Origin: an uncultured Bacilli bacterium
GTDB lineage: Bacteria > Bacillota_I > Bacilli_A > RFN20 > DUOF01
Assembly (NCBI GenBank): GCA_944363575.1
Contig: CALVUJ010000014.1
Coordinates: forward strand, 1-52,541
Direction of reading: 5' to 3'
DNA: 52,541 nucleotides
Shown here: positions 33,725-41,238 of the stretch, piece after piece
Position numbering within the stretch: position 1 is the stretch's first letter
How the letters are laid out: each line of letters begins with the position of its first letter
Notes under the pieces: generated by a model
Told to the model about the DNA's origin: nothing
What the model saw: the letters and a program-made list of their open reading frames with translations, nothing else
Database searches by the model: none
Position numbers and translations under genes: made by a program

Positions 33725-33751
33725 AAAAAAAAGTTTGCTAATATAGCAAAC
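33725..33751 (-). terminator. intrinsic terminator after the PH-domain gene
   Basis: On the minus strand GTTTGCTA, loop TAT, TAGCAAAC, then eight T. The first stem base is the last base of the stop codon region. mscL begins only about 12 bases beyond, so mscL either depends on read-through or on a promoter inside the upstream gene. Confidence 0.85.
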
Positions 33752-34206
33752 TACTCAAAAAATTGTTCATTATTTTCTCTAGCAGTTAAAGATGCATTAA
33801 AGACACCCTTTTGAAGTTCATGATTATTTTTCACCGCAGAGATTAAATCATAAGTTAAATATAAATAACGATCCAAATTATGACCCTTATCAATTGTCAT
33901 CTGTACTACCTCTCTATTAATAAATCGCAAAACAATCTCTGAATCACAATCTAAACCAAAACCAGGTGTAACAATTGAATAAGAAATAACATCTTTAAAC
34001 ATATATGTCGCATACTCTACTGACTTACCAGTAACTTGCCTATAATCGATGTACAATAACCTAATATTAGTAAACACCATTATATCTCTTATACCCTTTA
34101 ATGCAAAAGCAATCTTCTCATTAGGAAACAAAAGTCTATTAACAATTCTTGGAACTCTTGTTTCTCCCATCAAATCTAATTTTAATGTAGCTAATTCACC
34201 TTCCAT
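33751..34206 (-). CDS. bacterial PH-domain protein
   Basis: A 151-residue soluble protein with a single bacterial PH domain (about 20-125): RLLFPNEKIAFALKGIRDIMVFTNIRLLYIDYRQVTGK followed by YMFKDVISYSIVTPG and EIVLRFIN. This is the YvbH/bPH-1 type; such proteins are of unknown biochemical role and often lie near stress or envelope genes. Strong AGGAGGGG site. It is transcribed after a zinc-ribbon membrane protein gene (15-base gap), suggesting a linked function. Confidence 0.78.
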   Translation of the reverse strand: MEGELATLKLDLMGETRVPRIVNRLLFPNEKIAFALKGIRDIMVFTNIRLLYIDYRQVTGKSVEYATYMFKDVISYSIVTPGFGLDCDSEIVLRFINREVVQMTIDKGHNLDRYLYLTYDLISAVKNNHELQKGVFNASLTARENNEQFFE

Positions 34207-34220
34207 ATTTACCCCTCCTA

Positions 34221-34646
34221 TTAAATTTTCCTAGCAAGATCTACTAAATCAATATCGCCAATAAAAGCCAATATTGCCAAAACTATAATACAACCAAAAG
34301 CAACCCTCATACCTAATTTATATTTCTTACTCTTACTTGCATTAGGATTCTTATATGGTATAAGAGATTGAAAAAGTGTATACAACAAAATTAAAATACA
34401 CAAACAAATATAAGACATAAAAATTGATAACCCTTTACAAGAAAACCAAATATATATAAATAACAAAATAGATAAGAAGAAATCAATCCACATCTTTAAA
34501 TGATTCGTTGAAGTCACTTTAATAATTCCTAATATTGATTTAATCTTCTTTTTAGGCTTTCTCTCGGCTTTGGACTGCTCCGTACCACACATACTACAAA
34601 AAGTCTGCCCTGGCTCAATCTCAAAACCACATCTTTGACATCTCAT
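34221..34646 (-). CDS. zinc-ribbon membrane protein
   Basis: A 141-residue protein starting with a zinc-ribbon made by Cys3-x2-Cys6 and Cys17-x2-Cys20 (MRCQRCGFEIEPGQTFCSMC), a basic linker (RKPKKKIKS), and three membrane helices (about 52-70, 77-95 and 114-130). Such N-terminal zinc ribbons fused to helices are common in Bacilli but have no general function. Start ATG after GGGGGTAG. It pairs with the PH-domain gene downstream. Confidence 0.72.
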   Translation of the reverse strand: MRCQRCGFEIEPGQTFCSMCGTEQSKAERKPKKKIKSILGIIKVTSTNHLKMWIDFFLSILLFIYIWFSCKGLSIFMSYICLCILILLYTLFQSLIPYKNPNASKSKKYKLGMRVAFGCIIVLAILAFIGDIDLVDLARKI

Positions 34647-34715
34647 AACACTACCCCCAATACCCTATACATTTTTAATTATCGCATAAACATATTTGTT
34701 TTAAAAGTATTTTTT

Positions 34716-35009
34716 TTAGATAAAAGACAAAATGTCACTAACTTCTTTCAATAAATCATATATTTCTTCTTTACTACTTTCATATTCTTTAACTAAAATA
34801 TGATCCTTATATTCCCTCTCTAACCTATAATACTCCTTCACCTTTTCTTCATCTCTACTCTTACAATTATCTCTTTTAATCTTCTCCATCTTTTCTCTTA
34901 ATTCAATCAAAAAAACATTCTTATCTACTTCTTCTTTTACTTTTAAATAATGCTTATAACTCTCATTCTCTTTTAAAAGAAGATTAAGAGATTTAGCTAA
35001 CTCATCCAT
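34716..35009 (-). CDS. ymcA: YlbF/YmcA family regulator (YmcA/RicA-like)
   Basis: A 97-residue all-helical protein of the YlbF/YmcA family. In B. subtilis YmcA, YlbF and YaaT form the Y-complex, which binds RNase Y and steers mRNA maturation, sporulation and competence. The identity as YmcA rather than YlbF is inferred from the neighbour miaB, since miaB-ymcA-cotE is the Bacillus order. The ATG at 35009 overlaps the miaB stop (ATGGATGA) after GAGGGGGAAG. RNase Y is also encoded in this window (45272-46822). Confidence 0.8.
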   Translation of the reverse strand: MDELAKSLNLLLKENESYKHYLKVKEEVDKNVFLIELREKMEKIKRDNCKSRDEEKVKEYYRLEREYKDHILVKEYESSKEEIYDLLKEVSDILSFI

Positions 35010-36447
35010 CAATTGCTTCCCCCTCTAAGGTCCATGTTTTAGAAGTCGTAATCTTAACCTCTACAATCTTCCCAATCATCTCTTCTTTACCTTTAAAATT
35101 AACTAACTTATTCTCTTCACTATAACCCGATAAAATATTTTTATTCTTCTTAGAATACCCTTCCACTAATACCTTCAAAACTCTACCAACATAACCATCA
35201 TTTCTCTTTTTCGCAGACTCACTAACAGCATCTACTAACAAATTAAAACGTCTCTTCTTCTCCTCTTCACTAACATTATCTTCCATCTTAGAAGCAGGCG
35301 TACCCTCTCTAGGAGAATAAATAAAAGTATAAGCACTATCATACTCTAACTCTTTAACAGCCCTTAAAGTATTATTAAACTGCTCTTCAGTTTCATTTGG
35401 AAAGCCTACAATAATATCCGTAGAAATACTACACCCTTTAACTTTATCTCTTAAAGAATTATATAACTTTTTATACTCTTCATACTTGTAACGCCTACCC
35501 ATTCTACGAAGAACCTCATCATCTCCTGATTGAATAGGTAAATGAATATAAGGCATAATATTATCGCACTTAGAAATAACATCAACCATCTCATCAGTAA
35601 AATTCCAAGGATGACTAGTAACAAAACGAATTCTCTCAATACCAACTTTACTAACTTCTTTTAACAAACTAGCAAAATCATATCCCTTATTCAAATCATT
35701 ACCATAAGCATTAACATTTTGTCCTAACAAAGTAACTTCCTTAAAACCTTTATCTTTTAAATCTCTAACTTCCTTTAAAATATCTTCCATTAACCTGCTT
35801 CTCTCTTTACCCCGAGTATAAGGCACTATACAATATGTACAAAACTTATCACACCCATACATAATGTTAACCCAAGCTTTCAAATTATTACTCCTAGCAA
35901 CAGGCAAATTCTCATAAATAACACTCTTATTAGAAAAAACTTCTACTACTCTCTCTTTATTCAATAAAGCATCTTTTAATAATAAAGGTAACCTATTAAT
36001 ATTATGCGTACCAAACACTAAATCTACTTGAGGATAAGACTTTAAAATCTTCTCTACTACATGCTCCTGTTGTGCCATACACCCACATATTCCAAACACT
36101 AAATCAGGCTTAACAACTTTTAATTTTTTTAAAGCCCCAATTTCCCCAAACACTTTCTCTTCCGCATTCTCTCTAACCGCACAAGTATTAAGTAACACAA
36201 CATCCGCATCTTCTACCTCATTGCTCTTCTTATACCCCAAAAACTCTAAGATACCAGCAATAACCTCACTATCTGCCTCATTCCCTTGACACCCATATGT
36301 ACGAATAAAATACTTCTTATCCTTCCCTACATTAACCATATCGCTAGGAACATCTAATCCATCTTTATTAATAATAATCTCTTTTTTCCTATCTACAGCT
36401 TCTTTTAAAGAAGGCTTATGAAAATATTTACTATAATCTTTACTCAT
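35002..36447 (-). CDS. miaB: tRNA-2-methylthio-N6-dimethylallyladenosine synthase MiaB
   Basis: A 481-residue radical-SAM methylthiotransferase acting on i6A37 of tRNAs. The N-terminal UPF0004 domain has three cluster cysteines (C53 in YGCQGN, C89 in NTCAVRENA and C123 in CGCMAQ). The radical SAM motif is CDKFCTYC (199-206), and a C-terminal TRAM domain follows (KVLVEGYSKKNKNILSGY). GCQGN has Gly where GCQMN is usual, but no cluster ligand is lost. It starts two bases after the ABC permease gene ends and overlaps ymcA. Confidence 0.97.
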   Translation of the reverse strand: MSKDYSKYFHKPSLKEAVDRKKEIIINKDGLDVPSDMVNVGKDKKYFIRTYGCQGNEADSEVIAGILEFLGYKKSNEVEDADVVLLNTCAVRENAEEKVFGEIGALKKLKVVKPDLVFGICGCMAQQEHVVEKILKSYPQVDLVFGTHNINRLPLLLKDALLNKERVVEVFSNKSVIYENLPVARSNNLKAWVNIMYGCDKFCTYCIVPYTRGKERSRLMEDILKEVRDLKDKGFKEVTLLGQNVNAYGNDLNKGYDFASLLKEVSKVGIERIRFVTSHPWNFTDEMVDVISKCDNIMPYIHLPIQSGDDEVLRRMGRRYKYEEYKKLYNSLRDKVKGCSISTDIIVGFPNETEEQFNNTLRAVKELEYDSAYTFIYSPREGTPASKMEDNVSEEEKKRRFNLLVDAVSESAKKRNDGYVGRVLKVLVEGYSKKNKNILSGYSEENKLVNFKGKEEMIGKIVEVKITTSKTWTLEGEAIDG

Positions 36448-36448
36448 T

Positions 36449-38116
36449 TTAATCCACCTTGTCTAATAACTTATTTTCATTTCTCTTAAACAAGTATACA
36501 ACAATACCTAACAAAACAACAAGAACTGCACTAACAATAAGCGACACTATCCAATAATTCAAAGTAACTCCAACCTTATAACAAACAAAAGCCACTACGC
36601 CAAAAAAACCACACTCTGCTAAAGTAACAAGCATTGAAAAGAAACCATTCAAATTACTTTTGACCGCAGCATTTTCATCCGCCCATTTAATCTTAGGCCT
36701 ACGTAAATCAATATAAATATTAAAATAATTACTTAAAATAATTACTAAAATCACTGGAATAAGCAAACTAATAATTGCCCCAATATCCATCTTCAAAACA
36801 TATGCCATAATAGCTACTATAAGAATGCCAATTACATCAAGAATGCACGCAAATAAAACTTTAGCATTTATTTGTTTAAAAGCACTCACTGGTATCACTT
36901 TCATAAACCAAGCATTGCTACCTTCCCTTGAAATAGAAGTAGAGGCCGCCATTGATGAACAAGTAAAAAAAGTTAAACTAGCTAATGCTATAAAAAAGAC
37001 ATAAACATTATCATATTGATTATTTAAAAATGCTAAATTAAGCATACTTTCTTCCTCACCACTAGAAGAATAACCCATAATAAAAGAAAATAACATGATA
37101 AAAGGAAATAACACTACTATCAAAACAATATTTAACATAAAAACAGGAGTCCTCTTAACAGTTAACCACTCTTTCATTAACAAATAACCAAAACACCCAC
37201 GATTATCACTTATTTTTAATTTATCAAAATCCGTTTTTTTCTTATTACTACCCTTAACTACTGTCAAAGTTTTAAGATAAAGTTTATCCCCTAAAAAATA
37301 AATAAATAATAAGGCTATTAAATTAATCCCAATAAACGTAATCAAAGAAAAAACTCCACCCAAATCATTATAATTAACTAACGCACTAACCCCACTATTA
37401 TAAAAAGGAAAAAGACGTCTAAAATAAGGCAATAATTCACTCTCTAAATTAGCAACTGTTCCCCCAATATTATCCATATTAATTTCCATAGCACTTCCAA
37501 GAATTTCATTATATCCAAAAGAAAAAGCTAAGATTAAAATCATTGATACATACATAAAAAGATCTTTATTCTTCATAACTCCTGTAAACCTTGTAATTAT
37601 TAAAATAACAAAAGTCACCACAACCGAAGGAATAATAGGCAATAACAAAAAAACAATTAACATATAAACATAATACAAAACACCTGCATCAATTCCAATT
37701 CCTACCCCTATCAAACAAGGCAAAACAAACATAAACAAAATATAATACTCAGTAACTAAAGAAACTAAAAACTTACTAATCATCAAATCCCTAGGCTCAA
37801 TAGGCAAAGGCAGCAAATACTCACTATCTTTACTCAAATAAAAAACACTAACCACTGAAAATATTGAAAAAATAATTGTCGTTAAACCCGCTAAAGGAAG
37901 AATAAGACCTAATATAATTTTTCTAATATCTATCGCTTCTAAAATATTACTAATAACTAAAGCAATCGGAACACCCACACTAGCTATTACAAACACAAAT
38001 AACAAAACTATTAAGGCTCCCCCTAAAACCTTACTTTTTTTCTTTTTATCATCCGTTGATCCCACAAACAAATTAGTCTTTAACAAGACCTTAGTTAATG
38101 CCCATATCTTACTCAT
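36449..38116 (-). CDS. ABC-2 type transporter permease
   Basis: A 555-residue membrane protein with about twelve helices, the permease of a two-gene ABC exporter with the ATPase encoded just upstream (8-base overlap). The SKDSEYLLPLPIEPRDLMISKFL segment after the second helix is typical of large Bacilli ABC-2 permeases that recall the EcsB/YthQ type. Substrate unknown. It has no signal peptide. The gene ends two bases before miaB, so the exporter and the miaB-ymcA genes probably share a transcript. Confidence 0.82.
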   Translation of the reverse strand: MSKIWALTKVLLKTNLFVGSTDDKKKKSKVLGGALIVLLFVFVIASVGVPIALVISNILEAIDIRKIILGLILPLAGLTTIIFSIFSVVSVFYLSKDSEYLLPLPIEPRDLMISKFLVSLVTEYYILFMFVLPCLIGVGIGIDAGVLYYVYMLIVFLLLPIIPSVVVTFVILIITRFTGVMKNKDLFMYVSMILILAFSFGYNEILGSAMEINMDNIGGTVANLESELLPYFRRLFPFYNSGVSALVNYNDLGGVFSLITFIGINLIALLFIYFLGDKLYLKTLTVVKGSNKKKTDFDKLKISDNRGCFGYLLMKEWLTVKRTPVFMLNIVLIVVLFPFIMLFSFIMGYSSSGEEESMLNLAFLNNQYDNVYVFFIALASLTFFTCSSMAASTSISREGSNAWFMKVIPVSAFKQINAKVLFACILDVIGILIVAIMAYVLKMDIGAIISLLIPVILVIILSNYFNIYIDLRRPKIKWADENAAVKSNLNGFFSMLVTLAECGFFGVVAFVCYKVGVTLNYWIVSLIVSAVLVVLLGIVVYLFKRNENKLLDKVD

Positions 38117-38834
38117 CGTCCACTAACTCCAAAAACATCTTCTCTAAAGACTCATCTTCTCCAACTTTATTTTTCATCTCATCAATAGTGCCATCAAACA
38201 CTAACTTGCCCTTAGAAATAATTGCTACTTTATCACACAACTTCTCTGCCACCTCTAAAACATGCGTAGAAAATAACACCACATTCCCCTTTTTAGCATG
38301 TTCTTTCATCATTTCCTTCAAAGTAAAAGAAGACTTAGGATCTAACCCCGTCAAAGGCTCATCTAAAATCCAAATCTTAGGCTCATGAATTAAAGCCCCA
38401 ATAATAGCTATCTTCTGTCTCATACCATGCGAATAACTCTCAATTTTATTATTTAAAACTTCATTCATCTCTAATATCTTCGCATACTTAAAAATATTTT
38501 CTCTTAACTTAATCTTATCCATTCCATACACAGAACCCACAAAATTCAAATACTCAATTCCCTTTAACTTCAAAAATAAATCTGGATTATCACTCACAAA
38601 CCCAAACTCTTTTTTAGCTAAAGTAGGCTCCTTACTAATATCTATATCATTAATCAATATCTCGCCTTCATCAGCCTTTAAAATACCCGTAATCATTTTT
38701 AAAGTTGTTGTCTTACCCGCCCCATTAGGCCCTAAAAATCCATGAATAAAACCCTCTTCTATTTCTAGACTAAGATTATCAACAGCCTTAAAACCCTTTC
38801 CAAAAGTCTTACTAACATTACTCAATTTAATCAT
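38109..38834 (-). CDS. ABC transporter ATP-binding protein
   Basis: A 241-residue ABC ATPase of the drug/export type. Walker A GPNGAGKTT, the Q-loop region FVSDNPDLF, signature YSHGMRQK (in place of LSGGQ, common in this subfamily) and Walker B WILDEPLTGLDP are in order, and the H-loop STHV follows. With the permease downstream it forms a putative exporter, of the kind often used for peptides or lipids. The start is ATG after GTGGTGATA. Confidence 0.94.
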   Translation of the reverse strand: MIKLSNVSKTFGKGFKAVDNLSLEIEEGFIHGFLGPNGAGKTTTLKMITGILKADEGEILINDIDISKEPTLAKKEFGFVSDNPDLFLKLKGIEYLNFVGSVYGMDKIKLRENIFKYAKILEMNEVLNNKIESYSHGMRQKIAIIGALIHEPKIWILDEPLTGLDPKSSFTLKEMMKEHAKKGNVVLFSTHVLEVAEKLCDKVAIISKGKLVFDGTIDEMKNKVGEDESLEKMFLELVDDE

Positions 38835-38955
38835 ATTATCACCACTAACAATTATAAAACAAACATTATCTATTTATCATTATTTTTTTATAAAAAAAAC
38901 AATAAATTCGTATTCTATAAGAAAAAATATGTTAGTATATATTCGAGGTGTTTTT

Positions 38956-39882
38956 ATGCAAACAAAATATACAATTATTGTACCAGTTTTTAACGAAGAA
39001 GAAACAATCCCTTTATTTTATAAAAGAATTATACCAGTCATGGAACAAACTAAAGAACCATTTGAAATAATTTTTATTAATGATGGAAGTAAAGATAATA
39101 CGTATAATATTCTTAACTCTCTAGCTAAAACAGATAAAAGAATAAAAGTAATTGATTTTTCAAGAAATTTTGGGCAACAATCTGCGATACTATGTGGATT
39201 TAAAGAAAGTAAAGGAGAAGCAATTATTAATATCGATGTTGATTTACAAGACCAACCTGAAGCTATTCTAAAAATGATTGAAAAATGGAAAGAAGGATAT
39301 GAAATCGTTCATGCTAGAAGAGTAACTAGAAAAGGTGAAACTTTCTTAAAGAAATGGACTGCTAATGCTTACACTAAATTCTTTAAAAAAGTAACTAATT
39401 TAGATGTCCCTTTAAAAGTAGGAGATTTTAAACTATTTGATCGCAAAGTAGTAAATGCCATCTATAATTTACCTGAACACGATCGTTTTTTAAGAGGTAT
39501 AACTAGTTGGGTAGGATATAAACAAACTTTCGTTGATTTTGAAAGAGAAAAAAGAGCAGCCGGCACTACTAAATATAATTATAAAAAATTAATTAAGTTA
39601 GCTAAAGATGGCCTAGTAGCCAACAGTGACTACCCTCTAACCCTAACTCTTAAAAACGGTATCTTTTTCTCATTTGCTTCTTTATCATGTTTCTTAGTTT
39701 TTATTATTCTTGCTTGCTTTAAAATAACCTTACCATTAACGGCATGGTTATTTCCAACAATTACCCTACTATTTTCTATTATGATGATACATAACGGTTT
39801 AACTAATTTATATATTGCTAGAATATATAAAGAAACACAAGGACGACCTAATTATATAATTAGAGAAAAAATTAATTTTTAA
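38956..39882 (+). CDS. GT2 glycosyltransferase (GtrB/DPM-like), membrane-anchored
   Basis: A 308-residue glycosyltransferase that probably transfers a sugar from a nucleotide donor to undecaprenyl phosphate, as in GtrB, ArnC or YkcC. The GT-A domain shows TIIVPVFNEEETIP, FINDGSKDNT, the DVDLQDQPE motif (DxD region) and KVGDFKLFDRKV; two C-terminal helices (about 233-255 and 263-285) anchor it. Start ATG at 38956 after GAGGTG; an earlier ATG at 38929 lies inside the leader. It overlaps the convergent COG2426 gene by 11 bases. Sugar and acceptor are not determined by sequence. Confidence 0.9.
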   Translation: MQTKYTIIVPVFNEEETIPLFYKRIIPVMEQTKEPFEIIFINDGSKDNTYNILNSLAKTDKRIKVIDFSRNFGQQSAILCGFKESKGEAIINIDVDLQDQPEAILKMIEKWKEGYEIVHARRVTRKGETFLKKWTANAYTKFFKKVTNLDVPLKVGDFKLFDRKVVNAIYNLPEHDRFLRGITSWVGYKQTFVDFEREKRAAGTTKYNYKKLIKLAKDGLVANSDYPLTLTLKNGIFFSFASLSCFLVFIILACFKITLPLTAWLFPTITLLFSIMMIHNGLTNLYIARIYKETQGRPNYIIREKINF

Positions 39883-40504
39883 CTTCTTTCTTTTTAATAA
39901 AAGCTCGTAAAATATAAAATAAAATCAAAACAACAAAAAGCACAATAAACACATAAAAAATAATTAAGGCTTTATCACCTAATAATTTACTAACTAAAGT
40001 CATAATTAAAGCTGCACAAATAGCTCCAACGGAAACAGAAGTAAAACTCTTCCAAAAACCCATTTGAAGGAAGACAGCTACTGCACTACCTGTCCATACT
40101 CCTGTTAAAGGCAAAGGAATAGCTACGAAAGTCATAACACCTAACCATCTTTTCAATTCACGGTGTTTTTTCGTTTTACTATCTTCTTCAATCTTATCAC
40201 TTTGCTTTTTAAATTTTTCTTCAAACGACTCAACAATTCTTCTAAAAAACTTTGTTTTCTTTAAAAAATTAAAAATAGGAATTAATAATAGAATAATGAT
40301 AATCGCTGAAATAAACGACCCCACTAAACTATACAGACTAGCTTCAAACAAACTTAAAGCATTATCCCCCCATATTTCTTTACTACTCCCAAAAGGAATT
40401 GCCCCCCTTAATTCTACAATAGGAACCATTGCAATAAATATCGTTGCTAAAATAGCATTATCCCCAAAAATCTTCAAAACTATTTCTTGTATTATTTCAC
40501 TCAT
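39872..40504 (-). CDS. COG2426 small multidrug export-like membrane protein
   Basis: A 210-residue membrane protein of the Sm_multidrug_ex/COG2426 family. The family marks are VPIVELRGAIPFG near residue 30 and VAIPLPLTGVWTGS near 130; four or five helices. Despite the family name, the function has not been shown for most members; DedA-like roles in lipid handling are possible. It follows uppS with stop and start touching (40504), so it belongs to the same transcript as yfhO-like and uppS. Confidence 0.85.
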   Translation of the reverse strand: MSEIIQEIVLKIFGDNAILATIFIAMVPIVELRGAIPFGSSKEIWGDNALSLFEASLYSLVGSFISAIIIILLLIPIFNFLKKTKFFRRIVESFEEKFKKQSDKIEEDSKTKKHRELKRWLGVMTFVAIPLPLTGVWTGSAVAVFLQMGFWKSFTSVSVGAICAALIMTLVSKLLGDKALIIFYVFIVLFVVLILFYILRAFIKKKEVKN

Positions 40505-41238
40505 TACTTTAATCCTCCAAATCTTCTATTTCTATTTTGATATTCAATTATAACACCTTCTAATTCTTTTTCTTTAAAATCTGGCCAATATGTTTTTGTA
40601 AACACTAATTCACTATACGCTATTTGCCATAACAAAAAATTAGAAAGTCTCGTTTCGCCACTTGTCCTAACTAATAAATCAATCTCAGGCAAACCATATG
40701 TCATCAGATAACTCTCCACAACACTTTCATCTATCTTAGATATTTCCTGTTTATTACACACACAATCATTCGCTACTTTCTTAACCATCTCCACAATCTC
40801 GCTTCTAGCACCATAATTAATAGCAATATTTAAAATAATACCCGTATTATTTTTAGTCTCATCCATCGTCAAATACATTAAATCACTAAACTTCTTATCC
40901 AACTCATCAATTTTTCCTATAAACATTAACCTAATAGCGTTTTTCATAAAACTTTCTTTACCTTCTTTTAAAAATTTTTCAAGTAAAGAAAAGATATAAT
41001 CAATTTCTTCTTTAGGTCTTTTCCAATTCTCTGTAGAAAAAGCAAATAAAGTAATGACTTTAACCCCAAATTTCTTCGCACTTAAAGCTAAGCTTTCAAT
41101 CCTTTTTGCTCCCTCTTCATGACCCTTAGCTCTAGGTAAGCCCCTTTTCTTAGCCCATCTACCATTGCCATCCATAATAAATGCAATATGCTTAGGAACC
41201 TTATTTGAATCAATTTTATTTTTCTTAAACATTCTCAT
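40504..41238 (-). CDS. uppS: undecaprenyl diphosphate synthase
   Basis: A 244-residue cis-prenyltransferase that makes the C55 lipid carrier for wall polymers. Marks: KHIAFIMDGNGRWAKKRG (catalytic Asp23), TLFAFSTENWKRP, AINYGARSEI and DLLVRTSGETRLSNFLLWQ. Full family length. The start ATG (41238) overlaps the end of the YfhO-like gene by 14 bases with AAGGAAG before it. It is usually followed by cdsA; here COG2426 follows instead. Confidence 0.97.
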   Translation of the reverse strand: MRMFKKNKIDSNKVPKHIAFIMDGNGRWAKKRGLPRAKGHEEGAKRIESLALSAKKFGVKVITLFAFSTENWKRPKEEIDYIFSLLEKFLKEGKESFMKNAIRLMFIGKIDELDKKFSDLMYLTMDETKNNTGIILNIAINYGARSEIVEMVKKVANDCVCNKQEISKIDESVVESYLMTYGLPEIDLLVRTSGETRLSNFLLWQIAYSELVFTKTYWPDFKEKELEGVIIEYQNRNRRFGGLK

